In this document: in pieces, positions 12,537 through 20,733 of the stretch
Layout of the letters: every line of letters begins with the position of its first letter
How positions within the stretch are numbered: the stretch's first letter is position 1
Source of the DNA: Chitinophagaceae bacterium
GTDB taxonomy: Bacteria > Bacteroidota > Bacteroidia > Chitinophagales > Chitinophagaceae
Assembly (NCBI GenBank): GCA_021323155.1
Contig: JAJTCI010000008.1
Location: 1 to 20,733 of the forward strand
Reading direction: 5' to 3'
DNA length: 20,733 nt
The notes under the pieces: model-generated
The model's input: the letters and a program-made list of their open reading frames with translations, nothing else
What the model was told of the DNA's origin: nothing
The model's database searches: none
Program-made: the position numbers and the translations under genes

Positions 12537-15160
12537 TGGCGTTAACTTCCATTCATAGCACCCGGAAACTGGTCGCGCAGATCCTGCTGCTGGGGTTCCC
12601 TACGATCGCGCTTGGCTTGTATTTCCTTTATACCGCCAATAGTTATTATGAAGTGCTGCAGAACAAATGGCAGTTGCAGGGACTTGTATTTTCCATCGGC
12701 TGCATCGCCTCGCTCACATTTTACAGCTATCGTTTCCGGTTTCTTACTACCGTTGCGGCGCTCGTTTTGTTCATAGTGCTTCTTTATACCATATTGAACA
12801 ACGTGGTGGTGGGTGAATTTGAAACCCCTTTGCTCTCCATCAACTTCAGGATATTTTCAACCCTTTTCCTGCTTGGCTGGCTCATCGGCTGGGGCTTTGC
12901 GCGATCGCGATATTTTACAATATTCTGGTCGTTATTGCTGCTCACCGCGCAGGTCCTGATCGTAAGTGGTATATCAGATATCAGCGTGAAAGCGATCCTG
13001 ATATCCTTCGTGCCCGTATTGGTCTATGCGTTTTATATCATCTATACTTCAGAGCTGATCCGAAACATGAATGAACACGAAGGAAAATTCGGGTGGTTCA
13101 TTGTGAAAAGGCTGCTCGGCTTCGGCATTCTGATCGCTGTGATGCTCCTGGCGGTCTTCACCACATTTCAAAAGGAATTCCAGGGCCTCGAAAGAGACTG
13201 GGGCAAGGGACAAGGCAAAGGGAAAGGACAAGGCGCTTCGGAAAGCATGACCAAGGAAAACAAAGACGGTACCGTAAGTAACAAAGAAAGCATGCAAGTC
13301 ACCGGTTCCTTGCAGAAGCGGACCAACAGGCTGGTTTTTGTCGCGCGACTGGACAATTATATGGAAGGTGGAATGACACCCAACCCACTCTACTTTACTA
13401 CCTACTATTACACTAAATTCGATACAGTCACACAGACCTTCGAAACCGATCCGGCAATGCCGAAGAGTGACCTTTTCCGCCCAGATCCGTCCACCATACC
13501 GTTGTACTTTGCGAAAACTGATTCTTCAGCCATCACTAATACAATGGCCACACTAAAACGTAAAGTGGTGAACGCGGAAGTGTACAGCGTCAACCTGGCA
13601 CCCACCGAATTCCTTGCTCCGTCCACCGCGTTCTTCTGCCAGCCTATATCTGTCGACAAGGATTTCCGTAGCCAGTACCGCAGCGCCTACCGCGCTAAGA
13701 TGTGGGTGAGCGAACTAAACAGCGCTTACTTCGTGTACAACCCCGCAGGCAATTTCATGCTAGAGAATTTTCAGCAGTCACGATTCGAGGAACTCCGCAA
13801 AGCGGGCAGCTATGACTCGATCGACAGGCAATTCATGGACTATTATACATTCATGCCGGGCAATGAAGAATACAAGCGGATCAAAGAGCTCGCCGTCCAG
13901 ATCACCAAAGATGCGGTAACACCGGTTGATAAAATGATCGCCATACGGGACTATTTCCTGGGCCAGGATGAATACGGACAACCTCTGTTCAAATACAGCG
14001 ATAACCCGGGAATACCCGGCCTGCCAAGCGCGAGCAAGCTGAATTATTTCCTCTTTGAGAACCGGAAGGGATACTGCGCGTATTTCGCGGGGGCCACATT
14101 ATTCATGCTTCGGGCGTTGGGAATACCCTCGAGGATCACAGCTGGATTTCTCACGGTAGACCGGAGTACAAAAAATCCAGGCTGGTACTGGTTCTATGAA
14201 GACCAGGCGCACGCGTGGGTGCAGTTGTATTTCCCCGGGTACGGATGGATCGACTTCGATACTACGGTTCCCGATGAAGGCGCACAGCAGTCACCGCAGC
14301 CTGACCAGACCCCGCCATTGAACATGCAACAGGCGTACTTCGTCGCCAACGGCAAAGTTGCGTCTGTTGACACGATCAAAAAAATGATGCAGTTGCAGGT
14401 CGACAAGCTCCTCTACCACGATAAAGAATTGAACCCTGATAAAACTACTTCGCTCACGCTGGACCTGTCGATTGCGACGGTGATCCGGGATTCGGGGGCG
14501 GTGAGTATCGGCGAATTGAAAAAAGGAATGGATGTAGTAGCGGTGTCGTACGTGGAATCGATTAAGGAACTTCCTCCGCTGCCAAACGATAACTTCCGGA
14601 GTATCATCGAAAAGCTGCCTAATCCTGTTCCAATAGACGAAATCAAGATCATGGAGCAGCGGGAAAAAGAAAAGGTATCCCCTCAATTAGAAGAGGAAAA
14701 GAAGTCATTGAGTTGGTGGCAGATCATGTGGATCGGCATCGGGATCATCGTTGGATTCATTGTCCTGCTCTTTGCTGCGCCCTACCTGCTTTGGTGTTAT
14801 TATAACATGAAAGCGAAACAAAACGCAGACCCTAAAACAAAAGCATACCGGGTGAACCGTGCAAGTATGTTCTATCTCAACCAGGTCGGATGGGCACGCA
14901 CCAACCTGGGCCCGTTTGAATACGCCGACAGTATCGATAAACGATTCGGGACTTCGCTCTCGGGTTTCAACAATGCCTACCAGAAGATCAAATACAGCAC
15001 ACAGCCACTGACCGGGCAGGAAACGAACACCATCACTGGATTTTACCCCGGCTTTATCCGGCAGGTCAGGAAACTATTGCCATTCAAGATGCGCTTCAGC
15101 AGATTCTTAAATTTATATCATACCATACATTTCTTTACGCAACCAAAAACGAACAGATGA
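12536..15160 (+). CDS. Membrane transglutaminase-like protein
   Basis: An 874-residue protein. About seven hydrophobic helices occupy residues 12-210, followed by a linker of alternating Gly, Lys and Gln at about 223-234 and a large extracytoplasmic region. The transglutaminase core has an intact Cys-His-Asp triad: Cys514 in KGYCAYFAGA, His559 in DQAHAWVQ and Asp575 in GWIDFDTT. A last helix at about 727-755 returns the chain to the cytoplasm, leaving a tail of nearly 120 residues that could contact DUF58 or MoxR. The family includes cross-linking enzymes and thiol peptidases; which applies here is unknown. With seven helices and a cytoplasmic N-terminus the core would face the periplasm, consistent with a substrate in the envelope. 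It overlaps the upstream stop by 1 base and the MoxR start by 4. This TM-transglutaminase architecture is the usual companion of DUF58 and MoxR. Confidence 0.9.
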   Translation: MALTSIHSTRKLVAQILLLGFPTIALGLYFLYTANSYYEVLQNKWQLQGLVFSIGCIASLTFYSYRFRFLTTVAALVLFIVLLYTILNNVVVGEFETPLLSINFRIFSTLFLLGWLIGWGFARSRYFTIFWSLLLLTAQVLIVSGISDISVKAILISFVPVLVYAFYIIYTSELIRNMNEHEGKFGWFIVKRLLGFGILIAVMLLAVFTTFQKEFQGLERDWGKGQGKGKGQGASESMTKENKDGTVSNKESMQVTGSLQKRTNRLVFVARLDNYMEGGMTPNPLYFTTYYYTKFDTVTQTFETDPAMPKSDLFRPDPSTIPLYFAKTDSSAITNTMATLKRKVVNAEVYSVNLAPTEFLAPSTAFFCQPISVDKDFRSQYRSAYRAKMWVSELNSAYFVYNPAGNFMLENFQQSRFEELRKAGSYDSIDRQFMDYYTFMPGNEEYKRIKELAVQITKDAVTPVDKMIAIRDYFLGQDEYGQPLFKYSDNPGIPGLPSASKLNYFLFENRKGYCAYFAGATLFMLRALGIPSRITAGFLTVDRSTKNPGWYWFYEDQAHAWVQLYFPGYGWIDFDTTVPDEGAQQSPQPDQTPPLNMQQAYFVANGKVASVDTIKKMMQLQVDKLLYHDKELNPDKTTSLTLDLSIATVIRDSGAVSIGELKKGMDVVAVSYVESIKELPPLPNDNFRSIIEKLPNPVPIDEIKIMEQREKEKVSPQLEEEKKSLSWWQIMWIGIGIIVGFIVLLFAAPYLLWCYYNMKAKQNADPKTKAYRVNRASMFYLNQVGWARTNLGPFEYADSIDKRFGTSLSGFNNAYQKIKYSTQPLTGQETNTITGFYPGFIRQVRKLLPFKMRFSRFLNLYHTIHFFTQPKTNR

Positions 15161-16152
15161 TGGAACAGGAAATCCAGGTAGACCAGGCCCTTCAAAACAT
15201 ACAGAAGCTTGTTGGCAATATTGAAAAGGTGATCCGCGGCAAAAAAGAACAGGTACAGCTCATCCTCACCGCCCTGCTAGCGAAAGGACATATATTGATC
15301 GAGGACAACCCGGGAACTGGTAAGACCGTTATGGCCAAAACACTCGCGCACAGCATCGCTGGCCGGGTCGGTGATGGCGGCGTAGTGTTTAAGCGTATAC
15401 AGTTCACCCCTGACCTTCTACCGATGGACCTCATCGGATCCCATATTTTCGACGATGCTAAAAAGGATTTCCTGTTCAAGAAAGGTCCCTTGTTTTGTAA
15501 TGTGTTGCTGGCTGATGAGATCAACCGCGCTTCACCGAAAGTGCAATCTGCACTGCTGGAATGTATGGCAGAACACCAGATCACAATAGGCGAAACGACC
15601 TACCCGTTGGAAAAAATGTTCTTTACCATCGCTACCCAAAACCCGGTGGAAATGGAAGGCACCTATCCCCTCCCCGCAGCTCAACTGGATCGCTTTTTCC
15701 TGAAGATCCGTTTTGGTTACGTGGACGAAGCCACCGAACTGGATATCTATAAAGACTACCTCGGTATACAAAATAACCTGGATCATACCGAACAGGTGCT
15801 CTCTATGAACGAAATACTCTTTCTACAGCAGCAAACGCAGGAAGTATACATTCATGATGAGATCATAGCCGCGGTACGGAATATCGTTTGGGAAACGCGT
15901 CGACAGGCTGATATTGTACTGGGCGCATCCACGCGTAGTGGCATCACCTTCCTCAAATGCCTCAAAGCATTTGCGCTGGTCAATGGCAGGACCTATGTAA
16001 CGGAAGATGACCTGCAAAAGATCACATCACCGGTGCTTGATCACCGCCTGATCTACCGCAACAGGGAGGCAAAGCAAAAAGCGTTAAGTGCGATCCTGGA
16101 TAAGGAAATGGACCGCCTGGCAAAACTAAATATTGCTAAAAAGAATTCATGA
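15157..16152 (+). CDS. MoxR-family AAA+ ATPase
   Basis: A 331-residue cytoplasmic ATPase. Walker A is EDNPGTGKT at residues 49-57, Walker B VLLADEIN at 116-123, sensor 1 ATQNP at 159-163 and the arginine finger lies in PLPAAQLDRFF at 171-181. A C-terminal AAA lid with ASTRSGITFLKCLKAFA follows. The length matches MoxR proteins, which act as chaperones that remodel or activate partner proteins, often ones with VWA-like domains. In most genomes moxR is upstream of the DUF58 gene; here it follows DUF58 and the transglutaminase. The ATG overlaps the preceding TGA in an ATGA arrangement. A second ATG immediately follows at 15160 and gives 330 residues, so the true start is ambiguous by one codon. 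Its stop overlaps the next ATG by 4 bases in the same ATGA form. Substrate is unknown; the operon suggests the DUF58 or transglutaminase protein. Confidence 0.95.
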   Translation: MMEQEIQVDQALQNIQKLVGNIEKVIRGKKEQVQLILTALLAKGHILIEDNPGTGKTVMAKTLAHSIAGRVGDGGVVFKRIQFTPDLLPMDLIGSHIFDDAKKDFLFKKGPLFCNVLLADEINRASPKVQSALLECMAEHQITIGETTYPLEKMFFTIATQNPVEMEGTYPLPAAQLDRFFLKIRFGYVDEATELDIYKDYLGIQNNLDHTEQVLSMNEILFLQQQTQEVYIHDEIIAAVRNIVWETRRQADIVLGASTRSGITFLKCLKAFALVNGRTYVTEDDLQKITSPVLDHRLIYRNREAKQKALSAILDKEMDRLAKLNIAKKNS

Positions 16153-18125
16153 GTCTGAGTATACCTATATCGAGACTTTTGGTTTTCCTTGCCTTGTTTT
16201 TTGCAAGCAATTCCGCGTTCAGCCAAGACGCAAGGGCACGCTACGAGATCGACGCGAAGCGAATGGGGATCAACTATGACAACCAGGAAGCGCTTTATAG
16301 CAGCCGGGAATTCATACGGCTGGACAGCACCTATTATGTCGGCTGGATGATAGAAGGCATCTATAAATCCGGCAAGGCAAGTGATCACCTGGGCTACAAA
16401 AATGCCATACCCGCGCTTAAGAAAGCATTATTCCTACTGGAAAAAGATTTCAGCAAGGACCTAGTACAATTTGCTTCAAACGCCGCCCAGGAAGTGTATT
16501 CCTATACCCCCGTATACTTCGATTTCCAGGCGCTATGCCAGGCATTGAAAGAAGACTATGAGAATATTGAAATGGCCGATTCATTGATGTGGGTGATCAA
16601 TAAATTCGAGAGCTATAACTTCCCCGGCGACCCACTCCGTTTTAAAACAGCCAAAGCCTGGACATACCACCGCAACCGTTTCTTCACCAACAGCAAGTTC
16701 GCGTTCCTGGGTAGCAGCATCGAGGAAAATGAAAAGATGGCCCTGAAGTATTGTTATGAAGCGATGGGCGCGATAAACCCTCAATTCGAAACCTTCGGCA
16801 TCAGCTCAGAACGGCTGAGCGCATATTTTTACCTGGCCATCATTCACAACTACCTGAAGAACTACGACAGCGCAGCATATTACTACAAGGAACTTGAGCA
16901 GAATGGCTACGTGTCGTATAATAACTACGGGCTGTTTGAACACGAAATCGGCAATTTCGCTAAGGCCAAAGAATATATCACCATGAGCCTGGGGACGCAC
17001 TACCGCGTGCTGGAGGAACCCGCCTATTGGATCCCCATGCTTGAAGTATACGCGGGCAGGACCAAACAAGCCATCGGCCTGAATAAAATACAGATCAGTC
17101 ATAATGGCTCTACACCGGGTTTTGGATGGTATAACCTGAGCCTGGCGCGCAGTTACCTTTACGATGGGCAGTTAGACAGCAGCGAACACGCGCTTGAAAA
17201 GGCTGCGGGCTTCCGTGAACTCCATATCGGCACAACCCTTTCACAGGTGCAATACGATTTCACTCTCAACCTGCTGTACCTGCAACTGGTCGACAAGAAG
17301 ATCGCTCAGGTGAAATTCACCAATTCCGGGTGGTGGTACTCTCCTTCTTCGCTCATGAAGATCGCAAGGCTTAAGATCGAAAAATTCCTCCTTGAGTACG
17401 TGCTGGTCAACCAAATGATCAATAACCCCGAGCGCGACAGGTCGGTCTACGACCTCTTCTGCAACGAGTCAACGACCAGCTTTGACGAGGCATATTTCCT
17501 GTTAAAAGAATTCAGCCTGCCCTATTTCACGAAGAAGTACAATGAGTATCCGAAACACGACAAGCGGCAGAATATCCATCGTTACTTTAAACTGATGGAA
17601 GCCAGGCTGGAATGGGCGGATGGTAACGAGAATACTGCTAGGAAAAAGTACCTGGAATTAGAAAAAACACTGGTCGATACCACCCAGGAAAAATTGTTCC
17701 GCGCCAGGTTGTTCGAAGGCATGGCTAAATATTATGAAGACGATGGAAACGAAAACAAGCTTTCGGTGTATTCGAATGCCTTGCTGGAAGAATACCCGCA
17801 GCTGTTACCCTTTTCGGGCATCACGCCTGGAATGCGGTTGAATGCCACTGGACTTAACGACAAGGCAACAAAGCGTGTGATCAGCGAATTAAAAGATTGC
17901 GACATCGATTGGGAAAAAGAAGCAGGCCATCCTGTGGCGAATATCAATTTCAGCAAGAAGAATAACCGCTACGAGGTAATCATTAACGTAGCATCTGCCT
18001 CCGGGAAACCCGTAGTGAGCAAACAAAGGATCGTCTTCAAGGATACCGACAAAGGCGTTGGCAAAGAGATCGCGATGCGTTTGTTTGGAAAAGGTGGTGC
18101 GTTAACTTACGAAAATAACTTTTAA
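16149..18125 (+). CDS. Exported helical-repeat (TPR-like) protein, last gene of MoxR operon
   Basis: A 658-residue protein with a signal peptide of about 25 residues ending SAFSQ, so it is periplasmic or outer-membrane associated. The bulk is helical with degenerate tetratricopeptide-like pairs. The clearest are SAYFYLAIIHNYLKNYDSAA near 220, GLFEHEIGNFAKAKEYI near 260 and NLSLARSYLYDGQLDSSEHA near 325. TPR folds bind protein partners. The last 60 residues form a separate small module (NRYEVIINVASAS, VVSKQRIVFKD, GVGKEIAMRLFGKGG). No catalytic motif and no type IX sorting domain is seen. It is translationally coupled to MoxR (ATGA overlap), so a role in the same process is likely. Its TAA overlaps the stop of the convergent HU-CCDC81 gene by 2 bases, and no terminator separates them. 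I do not recognise a named family. Confidence 0.85.
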   Translation: MSLSIPISRLLVFLALFFASNSAFSQDARARYEIDAKRMGINYDNQEALYSSREFIRLDSTYYVGWMIEGIYKSGKASDHLGYKNAIPALKKALFLLEKDFSKDLVQFASNAAQEVYSYTPVYFDFQALCQALKEDYENIEMADSLMWVINKFESYNFPGDPLRFKTAKAWTYHRNRFFTNSKFAFLGSSIEENEKMALKYCYEAMGAINPQFETFGISSERLSAYFYLAIIHNYLKNYDSAAYYYKELEQNGYVSYNNYGLFEHEIGNFAKAKEYITMSLGTHYRVLEEPAYWIPMLEVYAGRTKQAIGLNKIQISHNGSTPGFGWYNLSLARSYLYDGQLDSSEHALEKAAGFRELHIGTTLSQVQYDFTLNLLYLQLVDKKIAQVKFTNSGWWYSPSSLMKIARLKIEKFLLEYVLVNQMINNPERDRSVYDLFCNESTTSFDEAYFLLKEFSLPYFTKKYNEYPKHDKRQNIHRYFKLMEARLEWADGNENTARKKYLELEKTLVDTTQEKLFRARLFEGMAKYYEDDGNENKLSVYSNALLEEYPQLLPFSGITPGMRLNATGLNDKATKRVISELKDCDIDWEKEAGHPVANINFSKKNNRYEVIINVASASGKPVVSKQRIVFKDTDKGVGKEIAMRLFGKGGALTYENNF

Positions 18126-18676
18126 CGCATCCTGAGAGAATAATGATAGACGACGGCGGCGATCGCGATTGCCGTCAGCGCGACAGCCCAAATCCACCAG
18201 CGATCCTTCTTAGTAACGGGCGTTTCTTCATATACTTCAATGCCGTGGTTTTCTTCTTCCGGAGCCTCGATAGATTGCTTTTGTCGGGATGATACCTCGA
18301 AAGGCGGGAAATAAACATCCGGCTGTACATCCTGTTCGAATACGACATTACCGGTGGCGTTTCGACGGAATACACCAAGCCCTGACAATTCTACATGGTC
18401 ATTGTTCTGTATGTCCTTCCTCAGCTGGTATGCGAGGTCCTGGAATCTTCTCACGGCGTCCACTTCACTTAGTCCCGTTTGCTGCGCCAGGAAGTAATAA
18501 AAATGTTTATCTGTCAATGCGGTGCCTTGTTCGAAAACGATCGAGGATATCGGCGGCTTTAGCATGCCGGAACCTGTATCAAATACGGCCTGTTGCTTTT
18601 GTACCCGGAGGCTTCCTACCCCGGGGATGCTCACCTGTTCCTTGAGAAAGAGATACCTGTAAAGTGAATCCAGCAT
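18122..18676 (-). CDS. HU-CCDC81-type protein with C-terminal membrane anchor
   Basis: A 184-residue protein. Two tandem HU-like domains of the bacterial CCDC81 type are visible. The first, at about 1-55, holds the loop VSIPGVGSLRV; the second, at about 56-118, holds VELSGLGVFRR. They are followed by an acidic linker (QSIEAPEEENHGIEVYEE) and one hydrophobic helix at 160-177, then a short basic tail. Bacteroidota relatives usually carry a membrane helix and then a periplasmic SPOR domain that binds denuded peptidoglycan. Here the chain stops right after the helix. The HU domains should be cytoplasmic and tethered to the inner membrane. No DNA binding has been shown for the family; contacts with protein partners or the nucleoid are possible. 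The start ATG abuts the stop of the outer-membrane-protein gene with no gap, so the two are coupled. Confidence 0.85.
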   Translation of the reverse strand: MLDSLYRYLFLKEQVSIPGVGSLRVQKQQAVFDTGSGMLKPPISSIVFEQGTALTDKHFYYFLAQQTGLSEVDAVRRFQDLAYQLRKDIQNNDHVELSGLGVFRRNATGNVVFEQDVQPDVYFPPFEVSSRQKQSIEAPEEENHGIEVYEETPVTKKDRWWIWAVALTAIAIAAVVYHYSLRMR

Positions 18677-20326
18677 TTACTTTTTGGGACTTTGTTGTCC
18701 GAACGAATATACAACTCCTGCTAGAACATTGAACCCCAGGACGCGGTACTGGTTCCAGCGCTGGTAGTCATTGTTGAAAAGATTGTTGAACTGCAGCCAG
18801 CCGCTGAATTTGGGTGTAATACCCAGTTCTATTCCAAGGTTCATATCGATTCCCGGCTTTTGCTTCAGGTTCTCGTTGATCTTAGTCCGGTATTGAGGAC
18901 CGTCCCAGAAAAAGACATCAGACGTAACCGAAAGGTCCTTCAGCAGGTGCCAGCGAAGGCTTCCCGTGATCTCCAGCGGTAACAATCCATAAGGCTTATC
19001 AAATCCCGCAAGGTTTGAGAACTGGTTAAATGTAACTCCCGCCAGAAATGCGAACTTTTCCTGTACTGTGTAACCAACCTCGCCATGAACACGAACGCTC
19101 CTTAGTGTTTTTGCATTCATCACATTGAACGTCTTGCCGTCCACTGTATCATTAATGAACAACGCTACGTTGTTATAATTTAGCAGTGAGATCTTTGAGT
19201 TATAGGTAAAGTGGTTACCCGCTGAACCTTTCACCCCTGCGTATTGTTCCTTTACCCGGGTATTGTTCGAAAACGTGGGCTGTGCGATCCAGGGATTAAA
19301 TGTTGAGAGATTCTGGTAGGTATTGCCGTGGTAATAACCTACCCATCCTAACTGGATGACGAACCGTTCTTCTTTTATTTTAGCCTCAGCCGTAAAATTC
19401 GGTAATAGGTTGAATGTAGAGTTATCCCATGAAGGTGTGAACCCCGCGTTTACATTCACATTCGGCGTTTTGAATTGAACGGCAGGTGTGAGGTAGAACA
19501 AGTTGTTATCATAGGTAGCCGCTGGCGTCTTTAAGGCAGTCACGTCGCCATATAAGCCCACGCCAAAACTGAAGATCCTGCCGAAGCGCTTGGATACCGG
19601 TAGGGCAAACGATAGAGTGCTTTCGTTGGCGTTCCTGTTATCATTAAACATGTCGATGCCCACTGACGGATTATAATCGATCGGCGCTTCTGCCTGTTTA
19701 TTGCGCAGCCCCAGCCTGGCACCAAACGCGCTGAAATTTTGTTTAAGCGAATCCTTCGTAAAAACAAGCGTCTCCGGCTTGAAACCGTAGCGGAACTGGT
19801 TGGAAATATCGAAATGCGCATTAGCGTTCCACTCGGTCTTGTTGTTCGCGTTGAAGATACCTAAGCCTGTAATATTCGTCTTACTGAACTGCTGGAAAGG
19901 CAACTGCCCCTTGGACGATACATGTTTTGCATGAACATTCACCACCGACTTTACCCCATCCCCAAAACTCAATCCTACCCGAACATAAGGAGTCGTGAAA
20001 TTTCCATATCCGGCCTTTACATAATTATTATTCTGCCACGAAAATCCGGTATCCACCGTAAGCGCCAAAGGTTGCAATGGCGTTGGCTGGTAGGTGAAAA
20101 ATAAATTCTGTGAGGGTATGGTGTAGTACAGGTTCGGCCTGTTGGTATCAGCCGCAGGCGTGGCCGCACTAAAATTGATCTTAGCGGCTCCACGCAATGT
20201 TGGTTTGAAGGAGGATGTCACCACCACGGTGGTCGGTTTGGTAGTGTCAAGCGTTGTGCGGCGTTGCCCGTAACTGCTGAATACCGTCACCATGAGTAAT
20301 ACGAATATCGATGTTTGCTTCATCAT
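18677..20326 (-). CDS. Outer-membrane beta-barrel protein (TonB-receptor-like, no plug domain)
   Basis: A 549-residue exported protein. The start at 20326 gives a signal peptide, MMKQTSIFVLLMVTVFSSYG, that ends before GQRR. A longer frame to 20368 begins with a non-ATG codon and adds 14 hydrophilic residues before the signal, so it is rejected. After about 60 residues of linker (TTKPTTVVVTSSFKPTLR, then a Pro/Ala-rich stretch), the rest is a run of amphipathic beta strands with aromatic girdles typical of a 14- to 22-strand barrel. Examples are YVKAGYGNFTTPYVRVGLSFG and FSGWLQFNNLFN, with the last strand FNVLAGVVYSFG. No plug domain is seen, so it is not a complete TonB receptor. Bacteroidota genomes often have this kind of barrel beside a large TPR protein. 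Substrate or partner is unknown. It is 45 bases downstream of the TPR gene and abuts the HU-CCDC81 gene, forming a three-gene operon. Confidence 0.85.
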   Translation of the reverse strand: MMKQTSIFVLLMVTVFSSYGQRRTTLDTTKPTTVVVTSSFKPTLRGAAKINFSAATPAADTNRPNLYYTIPSQNLFFTYQPTPLQPLALTVDTGFSWQNNNYVKAGYGNFTTPYVRVGLSFGDGVKSVVNVHAKHVSSKGQLPFQQFSKTNITGLGIFNANNKTEWNANAHFDISNQFRYGFKPETLVFTKDSLKQNFSAFGARLGLRNKQAEAPIDYNPSVGIDMFNDNRNANESTLSFALPVSKRFGRIFSFGVGLYGDVTALKTPAATYDNNLFYLTPAVQFKTPNVNVNAGFTPSWDNSTFNLLPNFTAEAKIKEERFVIQLGWVGYYHGNTYQNLSTFNPWIAQPTFSNNTRVKEQYAGVKGSAGNHFTYNSKISLLNYNNVALFINDTVDGKTFNVMNAKTLRSVRVHGEVGYTVQEKFAFLAGVTFNQFSNLAGFDKPYGLLPLEITGSLRWHLLKDLSVTSDVFFWDGPQYRTKINENLKQKPGIDMNLGIELGITPKFSGWLQFNNLFNNDYQRWNQYRVLGFNVLAGVVYSFGQQSPKK

Positions 20327-20371
20327 CTTTGTATAGTTTATTCCCTGCTTCCCGCTGTCAACTACCACATA

Positions 20372-20733
20372 TCACTCTCCCACCTTACTATTCCGGTTTT
20401 TCTCTTCTATCACCTTATCCAGTTTTTGCTGGGCCTCTGCTTTCAATTCCGGTATGATCGCATTCTCCACAACGCTCTTTAGCGTAGCCTCGGCATTGAA
20501 ATAGTCCTTCTGCTGGAAATACACGTCGCCAAGCAGGATGTAGGCCTTCGTGATCCAGAGATCGTAAGAACCGGCTTTGTTGATCACGTCCAGTGCCGCC
20601 TTTTCCGCCTCGGTCAGCTTACCCTGGGTAAACAGTATCTCCGCAATTCGGTACCTGGCCTCGGCCGCAAATTCGCTCTTGCCGAGGCCCACCACCGTGC
20701 GGTAATATCCTGATGCCAGGTTAAGGTCGTTCT
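20372..20733 (-). CDS. C-terminal end of a tetratricopeptide-repeat protein, 5' end outside window
   Basis: The frame is open to the last base of the window, so about 120 C-terminal residues are present. The GTG at 20695 lies inside the reading frame and is not the start, because coding sequence (NDLNLASGYYRTVVGLG) continues upstream. Helix pairs characteristic of TPRs are clear: SEFAAEARYRIAEILFTQGK with LTEAEKAALDVI, and AYILLGDVYFQQKDYFNAEA with the following helix ending in VENAII. The final residues are Lys/Glu-rich. Relatives beside outer-membrane barrels in Bacteroidota are large exported TPR proteins of up to about 1000 residues. It is the first visible gene of the operon with the barrel and the HU-CCDC81 protein. 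Function: likely a protein-binding scaffold. Confidence 0.85.
   Translation of the reverse strand, partial: NDLNLASGYYRTVVGLGKSEFAAEARYRIAEILFTQGKLTEAEKAALDVINKAGSYDLWITKAYILLGDVYFQQKDYFNAEATLKSVVENAIIPELKAEAQQKLDKVIEEKNRNSKVGE

Noticed and set aside
20372..20695. GTG at 20695 as the start of a small complete TPR gene
   Set aside because: The frame continues upstream to the window edge with sequence fitting the preceding TPR helix, so the gene is cut by the window and the GTG is internal.

Overview
The window looks like chromosomal DNA of a Bacteroidota species, most likely a Chitinophagaceae relative. The grounds are TAnnTTTG-type promoter elements instead of sigma70 boxes, few recognisable Shine-Dalgarno sites, lipoproteins with an acidic stretch after the lipobox cysteine, HU-CCDC81 and DUF4197 proteins, and a large TPR protein next to an outer-membrane barrel. 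Coding density is high and no intergenic stretch reaches 300 bases. I see no tRNA, rRNA, CRISPR, insertion sequence, phage gene or obvious sign of recent transfer.

Layout, left to right. 1-786: C-terminal part of a membrane-anchored 4Fe-4S reductase subunit. 811-2615 (minus): a membrane-anchored ATP-grasp enzyme followed by a LysE-type exporter. 2616-2852: a divergent promoter region holding an inverted array of GTCA/TGAC words in the probable leader of dihydrolipoyl dehydrogenase (2853-4262). 4305-5922 (minus): a YdeI-like protein followed by an M28 peptidase lipoprotein. 5994-6494: an exported SixA-like histidine phosphatase. 6544-8121 (minus): two DUF4197 paralogues, one a lipoprotein and one with an ordinary signal peptide. 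8219-9340: a DAO-family flavin oxidoreductase. 9378-10175: a plant-type glutaminyl cyclotransferase lipoprotein. 10182-11081 (minus): a SAM methyltransferase with an N-terminal zinc ribbon.

11163-18125 is one translationally coupled four-gene operon: DUF58 protein, membrane transglutaminase, MoxR AAA+ ATPase and a secreted TPR-like protein. Successive reading frames overlap by 1 to 4 bases. This is the core MoxR/DUF58/transglutaminase set, with MoxR third instead of first. It probably acts on envelope proteins, with a cytoplasmic ATPase working through membrane partners on an extracytoplasmic transglutaminase domain. 18122-20733 (minus) is a second envelope operon: a TPR protein (running off the window), an outer-membrane beta-barrel and an HU-CCDC81 protein with a C-terminal membrane anchor.

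Two features are not explained by gene content. Four genes (starts at 5922, 5994, 8219 and 9378) have a TAnnTTTG-like element ending exactly 4 bases before ATG, which predicts leaderless mRNAs. In contrast, dihydrolipoyl dehydrogenase appears to have a leader of about 100 bases dominated by a foldable array of octamer-spaced GTCA and TGAC words. No clearly unprecedented system is present; the most interesting candidates are this array, the leaderless promoter class, the MoxR operon and the ATP-grasp/exporter pair.
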